64,000 nucleotides of DNA. Origin: Microbacterium dextranolyticum (GTDB taxonomy: Bacteria > Actinomycetota > Actinomycetes > Actinomycetales > Microbacteriaceae). Positions 25,375-33,389 of the stretch are shown piece by piece. Every line of letters starts with the position of its first letter. The stretch's first letter is position 1. The notes under the pieces were generated by a model. That model was given only the letters and a program-made list of their open reading frames with translations. It had not been told where the DNA came from and did no database searches. Location of the stretch: positions 744,001 to 808,000 of the forward strand of contig NZ_JAFBBR010000001.1 of the NCBI RefSeq assembly GCF_016907295.1, given 5' to 3'. The position numbers and the translations under genes are program-made.

Positions 25375-26364
25375 ATGCGTATCACCCGCCTCCGTCTCGC
25401 GGCCACGGCCGCGACGGCCCTCATCGCCACCGCCGCACTCGCCGGCTGCTCGAGCAGCAGCGGCGGATCCGACGCGTCGGGCTCGGCCGCTCCCGCCGCC
25501 GACCCGAGCTCGCTCGTGCTCGCCCTCGTTCCCTCGCAGGACCAGGCCGGTCTCGTCGACACCGCCAAGCCGCTCACCGACATGCTGACCGAGAAGCTCG
25601 GCATTCCCGTCACGGGTGTCGTGTCGAAGGACTACCAGGCCGCGGTCGAGGCCATGGGCGCCGACCAGGCCCAGATCGGCTTCCTGCCCTCGCTGCAGCT
25701 CTGGCAGGCGAGCGACCGCTACGGCGCGAAGGTCGTGCTGCAGACCGAGCGCAACGGCGCCATCACCTACCCGGCGCAGTTCATGACGAACAACCCGAGC
25801 AAGTACTGCTCCGACACCCCCGTCGACAAGGACGGCATGCTGTACTGCAACGGCACCGACAAGCTCGCCACGCCGAGCGGTCTCGACGCCATCACGAAGG
25901 TCGCCGGCGCGAAGGTCGCCGTTCTCGGCCCCGGCTCGCCCGCCGGCTACATCTACCCGATGCTCGCGCTGAAGGACAAGGGCGTCGACATCGACAACGG
26001 CTTCCAGAAGATCCCCGTCACGGCCAACGACGCCTCGGTCATGGCCGTCTACAAGGGCGACGCCGAGGTCGGCTTCAGCTTCTGGGACGCCCGCACGATC
26101 GTGAAGAAGGACACCCCCGACGTCGGCCAGAAGGTCGTCGTGTTCGCCCTGAGCGACCCGATCCCCAACGACGGCGTCGCGGTCTCGTCGAAGCTCTCGC
26201 CCGAGCTCCAGGACAAGATCAGCACGGCGCTCGCCGACTACTCGAACACCGACGCCGGCTCGGCGGTGCTCAAGAGCATCTACTCGATCACCAAGCTCGC
26301 CCCGGCCAACCCCTCCTCGCTCGACGTGGTCGCCCGCGCCGCCGAGCAGCTGGGCCTGAAGTGA
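25375..26364 (+). CDS. phnD: Phosphonate/phosphite-type ABC transporter binding lipoprotein
   Basis: The 329-residue lipoprotein has a signal peptide ending ALAGC with Cys23-24 as lipid anchor, then a Ser/Gly/Ala linker. The mature part follows the PhnD pattern: [71 protein letters not shown] and [13 protein letters not shown]. Two Cys ([14 protein letters not shown] region) may form a disulphide. It delivers phosphonates, phosphite or similar compounds to PhnC-PhnE. Spacing to phnC is a four-base stop/start overlap. Confidence 0.9.
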   Translation: MRITRLRLAATAATALIATAALAGCSSSSGGSDASGSAAPAADPSSLVLALVPSQDQAGLVDTAKPLTDMLTEKLGIPVTGVVSKDYQAAVEAMGADQAQIGFLPSLQLWQASDRYGAKVVLQTERNGAITYPAQFMTNNPSKYCSDTPVDKDGMLYCNGTDKLATPSGLDAITKVAGAKVAVLGPGSPAGYIYPMLALKDKGVDIDNGFQKIPVTANDASVMAVYKGDAEVGFSFWDARTIVKKDTPDVGQKVVVFALSDPIPNDGVAVSSKLSPELQDKISTALADYSNTDAGSAVLKSIYSITKLAPANPSSLDVVARAAEQLGLK

Positions 26365-27179
26365 CCTCTGCGATCCACACCCAGGGCGTCGAGGCTGCGG
26401 CCTCGGCGCCCTGGGGCATCCGCCTGGACGGCGTGACCGTCCGCTACCCGAACGGCACCGTGGGGCTCCGCGGCGTCGACCTCGAAATCGCTCCCGGCGA
26501 GATGGTCTGCATCGTCGGGCTTTCGGGATCGGGCAAATCCACCCTCATCCGCACGATCAACGGGCTCGTCCCCGTCACCGAGGGCGCCGTGACCGTCGGT
26601 GGCCGGCGCGTCGACACCGCCCGGGGCGCTCGCCTGCGCGGCCTGCGCGGTCAGATCGGCATGGTCTTCCAGGGGTTCAACCTCGCCGGACGCACGACCG
26701 TGCTGAACAACGTCCTCGTCGGGCGCCTCACGCACACGCCGCGGTGGCGCACCCTTGTCGGCGCCTATCGCGACGCCGACAAGCAGATCGCGTTCGAAGC
26801 ACTCGATCGCGTCGGCATCCTCTCGAAGGTCTGGGAACGCGCCTCGGCGCTCTCGGGCGGGCAGCAGCAGCGCGTCGCGATCGCCCGCGCCCTCGCCCAG
26901 CAGCCCCGCATCGTCCTGGCCGACGAGCCGGTCGCGAGCCTCGACCCGCCCACGGCGCACGGCGTCATGGGCGACCTGCGCCGCATCAACGCCGACCTCG
27001 GCATCACGGTGCTCGTCAACATCCACCTGCTCGACCTCGCTCGCCAGTACGGGGCGCGGATCATCGGCATGCGCGCCGGCGAGGTCGTCTTCGACGGCCC
27101 GGCCGGAAGCGCGACGGATGCCGACTTCGAGCACATCTACGGGCGCTCGCTGACCGGCGACGATCGGCTGGACCGATGA
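26361..27179 (+). CDS. phnC: Phosphonate-type ABC transporter ATPase
   Basis: The GTG at 26361 overlaps the phnD stop. The 272-residue product has Walker A (GLSGSGKST), the Q-loop MVFQGFNL, signature [15 protein letters not shown], Walker B IVLADEP and the H-loop in LVNIHLLD. PhnC-type proteins carry the insertion seen here around [19 protein letters not shown]. It powers uptake through the two PhnE subunits. Confidence 0.93.
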   Translation: MTSAIHTQGVEAAASAPWGIRLDGVTVRYPNGTVGLRGVDLEIAPGEMVCIVGLSGSGKSTLIRTINGLVPVTEGAVTVGGRRVDTARGARLRGLRGQIGMVFQGFNLAGRTTVLNNVLVGRLTHTPRWRTLVGAYRDADKQIAFEALDRVGILSKVWERASALSGGQQQRVAIARALAQQPRIVLADEPVASLDPPTAHGVMGDLRRINADLGITVLVNIHLLDLARQYGARIIGMRAGEVVFDGPAGSATDADFEHIYGRSLTGDDRLDR

Positions 27180-27973
27180 GCGCGGCCCTCGCCGTTCCCG
27201 CCCGTCCCCGGCGACGCGCGGGCGTGTGGATCGCGATCGCCGTCGTCGTCGCGATCACGGTGATCACGTGCCTCCCCGGCATCGGCGTGGGCCTGGATAT
27301 CGCGCCGATCGTCAACAACTGGCGGAACGGCGCCACCAAGGTCGTCGCCCTGCTCACCCCGGACTGGTCGTTCTTCCCGCGCACCGTCGCGCCCATGATC
27401 GAAACTCTGCAGATGGCCGTCCTCGGCACCGTCGTGGGCGCGGCGATCTCGCTGCCGCTGTCGTTCTGGGCGGCGCGCCCCACGAACCCGCACCCGGTGT
27501 TCCGCGGCGCGGTGCGGACGTTCCTCAACGTCATCCGCGCCGTTCCCGAACTCGTCTACGCGGCGGTGCTGGTCGCGATGGTCGGCGTCGGCGCCCTCCC
27601 GGGCATCATCGCGCTCGCGGTCTTCAACATCGGCATCATCGTGAAGCTCGTCTCCGAGTCGATCGACGCGACGGATGCCGGGGCCATCGAAGCGGGCCGC
27701 GCCGCCGGCGGCACCCAGGCGCAGATCAACCGCGCGATCGCCGTGCCGGATGCCTGGCCCGCCTTCGTCTCGCAGACCCTCTACGTCTTCGAGCTGAACG
27801 TGCGCGCCTCAACCGTCCTCGGACTCGTCGGCGCCGGTGGCATCGGCCTGCTCATCGACGCCGTCCGCACCTTCTACCGCTACGACCAGCTCTCGCTCAT
27901 CATCCTCGAGGTGCTCGTGGTCGTCGTCGCGATCGACCTCGCGAGCGACGCCATCCGACGGAGGCTCGTATGA
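27176..27973 (+). CDS. phnE: Phosphonate-type ABC transporter permease 1
   Basis: From ATG 27176, overlapping the phnC stop, the product has 265 residues with about six spans. The coupling loop reads [20 protein letters not shown], and the PhnE hallmark [17 protein letters not shown] is present near the C-terminus. It pairs with the second permease encoded directly downstream (four-base overlap) to form the membrane channel. Confidence 0.92.
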   Translation: MSAALAVPARPRRRAGVWIAIAVVVAITVITCLPGIGVGLDIAPIVNNWRNGATKVVALLTPDWSFFPRTVAPMIETLQMAVLGTVVGAAISLPLSFWAARPTNPHPVFRGAVRTFLNVIRAVPELVYAAVLVAMVGVGALPGIIALAVFNIGIIVKLVSESIDATDAGAIEAGRAAGGTQAQINRAIAVPDAWPAFVSQTLYVFELNVRASTVLGLVGAGGIGLLIDAVRTFYRYDQLSLIILEVLVVVVAIDLASDAIRRRLV

Positions 27974-28809
27974 CCGCCCTGGCCCCGCCCTCTCCGCGCG
28001 CCTCCCGCTCCGGCCCGCTGCAGATCCCCGCGCGCCGCCGCTCGCCCTGGCGGGCGATCGCCGCGGTCGTCGTGACCGCCGTCGTGGTCGTCGCCTTCTG
28101 GTCGGTGCAGATCTCCTGGGATCGCCTCGCCGACCTCCCCGCCGACATCGGGCGCTACCTCTGGCTCATGTTCTCGTCGCCGGAGTGGTCGAAGCTGCCC
28201 GAGGCGCTCTGGCAGACGTGGCGGAGCATCGAGATGGCCTGGGTCGGCACGATCCTCGGCATCGTGCTCGCGACGCCGCTCAGCCTGATCGCGGCTCGCG
28301 GATTCGGACCGGTCTGGCTGCGGGGCATCCTGCGGCTCGTCTTCTCGGTCATCCGCGCCGTTCCCGAGCTGATCATCGCCATCATCATCCTGTCGGTGAC
28401 GGGCCTCACGCCGCTCACAGGCGCGCTCGCGCTCGCCGTCAACGGCATCGGCACCCTCGGCAAGTGGGGGTACGAAGCCGTCGAGGCCGTGCCGCCGGGG
28501 CCGATCGAGGCGGCGCGGGCCGCGGGCGGGTCGACGGCGCAGGTGCTGCGCTGGGGTGTGTGGCCGCAGGCGCAGCCGGTGTTCCTGTCGTTCTGGCTGT
28601 ACCGCTTCGAGATCAACGTGCGCTCGTCGGCCGTTCTGGGACTCATCGGCGTCGGCGGCATCGGCGATATGCTGACGTCCTACACCCAGTACCGGGAGTG
28701 GTCCACCGTGGGGATGCTGCTCATCGTGGTCATCGTCGTGACGATGGCGATCGACGCCGCGAGCGGCGCGCTCCGCCGGCGAATCATGGAGGGTCCGCGT
28801 GTCCGTTGA
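27970..28809 (+). CDS. phnE: Phosphonate-type ABC transporter permease 2
   Basis: The 279-residue product has the same hallmarks as the preceding permease: PPGPIEAARAAGGSTAQVL coupling loop and NVRSSAVLGLIGVGGIGDML. The N-terminal 25 residues are basic and precede the first span. Two different PhnE subunits encoded side by side are common in actinobacteria. It overlaps the regulator gene by 11 bases. Confidence 0.92.
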   Translation: MTALAPPSPRASRSGPLQIPARRRSPWRAIAAVVVTAVVVVAFWSVQISWDRLADLPADIGRYLWLMFSSPEWSKLPEALWQTWRSIEMAWVGTILGIVLATPLSLIAARGFGPVWLRGILRLVFSVIRAVPELIIAIIILSVTGLTPLTGALALAVNGIGTLGKWGYEAVEAVPPGPIEAARAAGGSTAQVLRWGVWPQAQPVFLSFWLYRFEINVRSSAVLGLIGVGGIGDMLTSYTQYREWSTVGMLLIVVIVVTMAIDAASGALRRRIMEGPRVR

Positions 28810-29656
28810 CGCACCGACGACGGTGCGCATCGCCGCGATGCGCAACGCTCTGCAGCCCACGGAACGACGCGTCGCCGACCTCATCGTCGCCGAGCCTGAT
28901 GCGGTCGTGGAGCTCACCGCGCAGCAGCTCGCCGACCGGGCGGGCGTGGCGCGCTCCTCGGTCGTGCGAGCGTGCCAATCGCTCGGCTACCGCGGATACC
29001 CGCAGCTGCGGGTCGCGCTCGCGGCCGAGCTCGGCGCGCAGCCCGAGCGTGAGACCGATCACGGCGACGGTCCCGTCGGCGAGCTGCGGGCGGCCCTCGC
29101 GCGCACGGCGCAGTCGCTGTCGACGGCGGTCAGTCTCATGACCGATGCGGACGTCGCAAGTGCGGTCGCCGCCGTGGCAGGTGCGACCCGCCTGCTGGTC
29201 GTGGCCAACGGCCTGTCCGCGCCCGTCGCGAGCGACCTCGCGATGCGCCTGACCGCGGTGGGCCGCCCCGCCGAAGTGATCCCGGATGCCATCGCGCAGC
29301 AGATCGCGGCGCGTCAGCTGACCTCCGCCGACGTCTGCATCGTCGTCAGCGGTTCGGGCGCCAACGTTGCGAGCCTGCGGGCCGCCGAGGGAGCCCGCGC
29401 GGCCGGAGCGCGGGTCCTCGCGCTGACCTCGTTCGCATCGAGCCCGCTCGCCGACCTCGCCGATCTGTCGCTCGTGATCGCCCCGACCGGCGTGAGCTTC
29501 CGGGAGGAGCTCGCCCACACCTCGCGCGTCGCACACGCCGCCGTCGTCGAGGCCTTCGTCGACACCGTGGCGGCTGCCCTGGGCGAGCGTGCTCGCGTCG
29601 TGCGGGCGCACGTCCTGGGCATCCTCTCGGACAACCTCGACGACGGCGCGGCGTAG
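28799..29656 (+). CDS. RpiR-type regulator with SIS domain
   Basis: A GTG at 28799 inside the end of the permease gene begins a 285-residue protein. The N-terminal RpiR helix-turn-helix (ALQPTERRVADLIVAEPDAV, ELTAQQLADRAGVARSSVVR) precedes a sugar-isomerase (SIS) domain (RLLVVANGLSAPVASDLAMR, DVCIVVSGSGANVASLRAAE). SIS domains usually sense phosphosugars. Translational coupling to a phosphonate-type transporter suggests that the cargo is a phosphorylated compound sensed here. It is the probable regulator of the cluster. Confidence 0.88.
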   Translation: MSVDAPTTVRIAAMRNALQPTERRVADLIVAEPDAVVELTAQQLADRAGVARSSVVRACQSLGYRGYPQLRVALAAELGAQPERETDHGDGPVGELRAALARTAQSLSTAVSLMTDADVASAVAAVAGATRLLVVANGLSAPVASDLAMRLTAVGRPAEVIPDAIAQQIAARQLTSADVCIVVSGSGANVASLRAAEGARAAGARVLALTSFASSPLADLADLSLVIAPTGVSFREELAHTSRVAHAAVVEAFVDTVAAALGERARVVRAHVLGILSDNLDDGAA

Positions 29657-29692
29657 CCGCGGTCGTTTGCGCTTTCCGGCCGCTGCTCGCCC

Positions 29693-30112
29693 GGCATCCC
29701 TCGTTCGGAGGCGCCGATGTGCGGGTGGCTGCCCGCGCGACCCGCGATTCGGCGCCTTCGAGCGGCGGCGGGGTGTGGCATCCCTGGTTCGGAGGCGTCG
29801 ATGTGCGGGTGGATGCCGGCGCAACCCGCAACTTGGCGCCTTCGAGCGGCGGCGGGGCCCGGCATCCCCAGGCCAGAGGCGTCGATGTGTGGGTGGATGC
29901 CCGCGTGACCCGCGATTCGGCGCCTTCGAACGGCGGCGGGGTGTGGCATCCCTAGTTCGCAGGCGTCGATGTGTGGGTGGATGCCGGCGCAACCCGCAAC
30001 TTGGCGCCTTCGAACGTCGGCGGGGCCCGGCATCCCCAGGCCAGAGGCGTCGATGTGTGGGTGGATGCCCGCGCGACCCGCGATTCGGCGCCTTCGAACG
30101 GGAGCGGGAGGC
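29693..30112. repeat. Five tandem 84-bp repeats (family 1 array)
   Basis: Units begin with GGCATCCC at 29693, 29777, 29861, 29945 and 30029, a strict 84-bp period. Each contains a GTCGATGTGTGGGTGGATG-like segment and TTGGCGCCTTCGA or TCGGCGCCTTCGA. Units 1, 3 and 5 share a CGACCCGCGATTCGG variant while 2 and 4 share CAACCCGCAACTTGG, so the array has a 168-bp higher-order period. It fills the 578-bp gap before the sugar operon with no supported gene. The multiple-of-three period keeps frames open by chance. Confidence 0.9.
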
Positions 30113-30147
30113 GAGGCGGCAAGCGAGACAGTCGCCGTGACCAAGAA

Positions 30148-30191
30148 GTTATGCGCTTAATCTTGACGCGGTTTAAGCGCATAACTACAGT
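30148..30191 (+). promoter_or_regulatory. Promoter with two LacI-type operators for the sugar-uptake operon
   Basis: TTGACG (30163-30168) and TACAGT (30186-30191) are spaced by exactly 17 bp. TTATGCGCTTAA (30149-30160) lies just upstream of -35, and its reverse complement TTAAGCGCATAA (30173-30184) lies in the spacer. Each is a near-palindrome with a central CG, as LacI-family proteins prefer. The LacI gene at the end of the operon (35297-36439) is the likely binder. Confidence 0.85.
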
Positions 30192-30234
30192 GGAGCGCGA
30201 CACCGCAGCAGGTGTCCCCGTTCGAGGAGGAACC

Positions 30235-31500
30235 ATGAAACATGTTCGGCTGGGTGCGGTCGCACTCGTCGCGGTCGCGGCACTCGCGCTCGCGGGATGC
30301 GGTCGCTCCGACACCGCCGCAGACGGCGGCAGCGACGCGCCGACCACGATCGGCAGCGAGCCCGCGACCGGCACGGTGACCCTGTGGGCCATGGGCGCCG
30401 AAGGCGAGGCGCTGCCCGATTTCGTCAAGACCTTCGAAGACGCCAACCCGGGCGTCAAGGTCGAGGTCACCGCCATTCCTTGGGATGCCGCGTACAGCAA
30501 GATCCAGACCGCGATCGCCGGCGGCACGACGCCCGACATCGCGATGATGGGCTCGACCTGGATGGCCGATTTCGCCGATGCCTTCCAGTCGGTGCCGACC
30601 GACCTCGACACGTCCGGCTCGTTCCCCGGTGCCGTCGGCTCCACCAAGGTCGGCGACCGGGCCACGGGCGTGCCGTGGTACGTCGACACCCGCGTGCTCT
30701 ACTACCGCACCGACCTCGCGGCGCAGGCCGGCTGGACGAAGGCCCCGACGACCTGGGACGAGCTGTCGCAGATGGCGGCCGATCTGCAGGCCAAGGCGGG
30801 CGCCAAGTACGGCATCCGCCTGCCGGGCGGCAACGACTCGTTCCAGGGCACACTCTGGATGCCGTGGTCGAACGGTGCCACGCTCGAGGACGGCTCGAAG
30901 TGGACCCTCGACACCCCCCAGATGGTCGAGGCGTACCAGTACTACCAGAGCTTCTTCCAGAAGGGCATCGCGAACCCCTCGGCGGATCGGTCTTCGGGCG
31001 CGCAGGAGAACGACTTCGTCTCGGGCGACACCCCCATGCTCATCGACGGACCCTTCATGATCGGCTCGCTGGAGAAGGTCGGCGGCGCCGGCTTCTCCGA
31101 CAAGTTCACGACCGCCGTGCTCCCCACCAAGGAGTCCTCGACGTCCTTCAGCGGCGGGGCGAACCTCACCGTGTTCAAGAACTCGAAGAACGCGCACTCG
31201 GCGTGGAAGCTCGCCCAGTGGCTCACCGACCCCACGACCCAGGTGCAGTGGTACGAGAAGACCGGTGACCTCCCGGCCGTGCAGGCCGCGTGGAAGGATG
31301 CCGCGCTGGCATCCCAGCCGAACCTGAAGGCCTTCGGGACGCAGCTCGAAACCGCCAAGTCCGTGCCCGCCACGACGACCTGGGTCCAGGTCGCGGCCGC
31401 CGGCGACGCCGTCCTCGAGAAGGTGCGCCTCGGTACCCAGAGCCCTGCAGACGCCATGAAAGAGCTGCAGAGCAAGGCCGACGCACTCGGAGTGGGCTGA
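30235..31500 (+). CDS. Carbohydrate ABC transporter binding lipoprotein
   Basis: ATG 30235 follows GAGGAGG. The 421-residue protein has a lipobox signal (ALALAGC, Cys about residue 22) and a family 1 sugar-binding fold: VTLWAMGAEGEALPDFVKTF, PWDAAYSKIQTAIAGGTTPD, GVPWYVDTRVLYYRTDL, PTTWDELSQMA and FSGGANLTVFKNSKN. It captures an oligosaccharide outside the membrane and is followed by two permeases. The GH3 glycosidase in the same operon suggests a beta-linked glucoside or xyloside; this is inferred. Confidence 0.92.
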   Translation: MKHVRLGAVALVAVAALALAGCGRSDTAADGGSDAPTTIGSEPATGTVTLWAMGAEGEALPDFVKTFEDANPGVKVEVTAIPWDAAYSKIQTAIAGGTTPDIAMMGSTWMADFADAFQSVPTDLDTSGSFPGAVGSTKVGDRATGVPWYVDTRVLYYRTDLAAQAGWTKAPTTWDELSQMAADLQAKAGAKYGIRLPGGNDSFQGTLWMPWSNGATLEDGSKWTLDTPQMVEAYQYYQSFFQKGIANPSADRSSGAQENDFVSGDTPMLIDGPFMIGSLEKVGGAGFSDKFTTAVLPTKESSTSFSGGANLTVFKNSKNAHSAWKLAQWLTDPTTQVQWYEKTGDLPAVQAAWKDAALASQPNLKAFGTQLETAKSVPATTTWVQVAAAGDAVLEKVRLGTQSPADAMKELQSKADALGVG

Positions 31501-31505
31501 GCCGC

Positions 31506-32468
31506 ATGACTCAGGCATCACTGGCCGCGACCGGAGCGGCCACCGCCGCCACCGGTCGCGGCCGTGGTCGCCGCCCCGCCGGCGGCCACTCCGCTCGCAG
31601 ACGTCGGCAGGGCCTGATCGCGTGGGGGTTCGCGCTCCCGTTCGTGATCGTGTTCGCGGCGTTCATGGTCGTGCCGATCATCGGATCGTTCGCGATGTCG
31701 TTCACGGACTTCCGCGCCCAGGACATCCGGGCGCCGTTCTCCGTGAACTTCGTGGGACTCGACCAGTACCTCAAGGTGCTCGGCGACCCGACGTTCCTGA
31801 AGTCCATGGGGGTGACCGCGACCTTCGTCGTGATCGGCATCCCGGTGACGATGGCCGTCGCCCTCGCTCTCGCGCTGGCGCTCAACTCCAGCACCGGCCG
31901 ATTCGTGTCGTTCCTGCGGGTCGGCTTCTACGCCCCGGTCGTCACGAGCATCGTCGCCGTCGCCGTCGTGTGGCGCTACATCCTGCAGCCGGACGGGCTG
32001 CTCAACAGTGCGCTCGCCCTCGTCGGCATCCAGGGCCCGAACTGGCTCAATGACACGACCTGGGCGCTGCCGTCGCTCATCGCGATGGCGGTCTGGCGGA
32101 ACGTCGGGACGCTCATGGTGATCTTCCTCGCCGGGCTCCAGGCGATCCCCACCGACGTCAAGGAGGCCGCCATGATGGATGGCGCCTCGGCATGGCGACG
32201 CCTCACCTCCATCACGCTGCCGATGCTGCGGCCGACGCTGCTGCTGGGCGCCGTGCTCATCTCGGTCGGCTTCCTGCAGTTCTTCGAGGAGGCGTTCGTG
32301 ATGACCCAGGGCGGTCCGCTCGATTCGACGCTGTCGGTCGCCTACTACACGTTCAAGCAGTTCGGCTTCGGCCAGTACGGCGTCGCCTCGGCCGCCAGCT
32401 ACATCCTGTTCCTCGCGATCGCGCTGCTGAGCCTGCTGCAGTTCCGGCTCCTGCGGACCAAGGACTGA
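31506..32468 (+). CDS. Carbohydrate ABC transporter permease (MalF type)
   Basis: ATG 31506 starts five bases after the binding-protein stop. The 320-residue product has a basic Gly/Arg-rich cytoplasmic tail of about 38 residues, six spans, and the EAA loop EAAMMDGASAWRRLTSITLPM that contacts the shared ATPase. No ATPase gene lies in the operon, which is normal for actinobacterial importers served by a common MsiK-type ATPase. Confidence 0.92.
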   Translation: MTQASLAATGAATAATGRGRGRRPAGGHSARRRRQGLIAWGFALPFVIVFAAFMVVPIIGSFAMSFTDFRAQDIRAPFSVNFVGLDQYLKVLGDPTFLKSMGVTATFVVIGIPVTMAVALALALALNSSTGRFVSFLRVGFYAPVVTSIVAVAVVWRYILQPDGLLNSALALVGIQGPNWLNDTTWALPSLIAMAVWRNVGTLMVIFLAGLQAIPTDVKEAAMMDGASAWRRLTSITLPMLRPTLLLGAVLISVGFLQFFEEAFVMTQGGPLDSTLSVAYYTFKQFGFGQYGVASAASYILFLAIALLSLLQFRLLRTKD

Positions 32469-32479
32469 GAGGACACGTC

Positions 32480-33352
32480 ATGGCAACCTCATCGCTCGCG
32501 CCGGCCCGGTCTCCCCGCCGTGCCCGCGCCCGGCGCGCGTTCACCGGGCGCGCTGTCACCTACACCGTCCTGGTCGTCGGGCTCGTCGTCTGGCTGCTGC
32601 CGTTCGCGTGGATGCTGCTGGGCTCGGTCAAGACCCAGTCCGAGATCCTCCAGCGTCCGCCGACGTGGTGGCCGAAGGAGTTCACCTGGGAGAACTTCGC
32701 CCAGTGGTTCGGTCCGCTCGACATCGGCCGGTTCTTCACCAACAGCATCGTCGTGGCACTGCTGACGGTGCTCGGCAACCTCGTGTTCTGCTCGATGGTC
32801 GGATACGCCCTGGCGAAGATGGACTTTCCCGGCAAGCGGATCCTCTTCGGCGTCGTGCTCGTGACCCTCATGGTGCCGGGCGTGGTCACGTTCGTGCCCC
32901 TCTTCGTCATGGTCTCGTCGTTCGGTCTCACCAGCAGCTATGCGGCGCTGGTCCTGCCGTTCATCACGACCCCGCTCGGGGTGTTCCTCATGCGGCAGTT
33001 CATGCTCGGGATCCCCGAGGAACTCATCGAGGCGGCGCGCATCGACGGCGCCGGCGAGCTGCGCATCTTCGCCCGCGTCGTGATGCCCTTGTGCGGTCCG
33101 CCCCTGGCGACCCTCGGCATCCTCACGTTCCTCGCCTCGTGGAACAACTTCCTGTGGCCGCTCGTCGCCGCGCAGTCCGAGAACATGTACACCCTTCCGG
33201 TGGCGCTGTCGCTCTACTCGACCGGTCAGAACGCGACCGACTACGGACTGCTGCTGGCCGGCTCCGTGCTCGTGATCGCCCCCATCCTGCTGCTGTTCGT
33301 CTTCCTGCAGCGCTACTTCATCCAGGGCGTCGCGACGACCGGGCTCAAGTGA
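32480..33352 (+). CDS. Carbohydrate ABC transporter permease (MalG type)
   Basis: ATG 32480 lies 11 bp after the first permease. The 290-residue product has six spans, PPTWWPKEFTWENF in the first external loop, and the EAA loop EAARIDGAGELRIFARVVMPL. It forms the channel with the preceding permease. Its C-terminus LQRYFIQGVATTGLK is typical of MalG-type subunits. Confidence 0.93.
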   Translation: MATSSLAPARSPRRARARRAFTGRAVTYTVLVVGLVVWLLPFAWMLLGSVKTQSEILQRPPTWWPKEFTWENFAQWFGPLDIGRFFTNSIVVALLTVLGNLVFCSMVGYALAKMDFPGKRILFGVVLVTLMVPGVVTFVPLFVMVSSFGLTSSYAALVLPFITTPLGVFLMRQFMLGIPEELIEAARIDGAGELRIFARVVMPLCGPPLATLGILTFLASWNNFLWPLVAAQSENMYTLPVALSLYSTGQNATDYGLLLAGSVLVIAPILLLFVFLQRYFIQGVATTGLK

Positions 33353-33389
33353 GCCCGGCGTCGCCGCCGCGCCCCGAGAAAGGCAACCG

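Noticed and set aside
29693..30112. Repeat protein encoded by the 84-bp array
   Set aside because: Frames stay open on both strands because the period is a multiple of three; there is no start signal, no single preferred frame and one frame has an internal stop.
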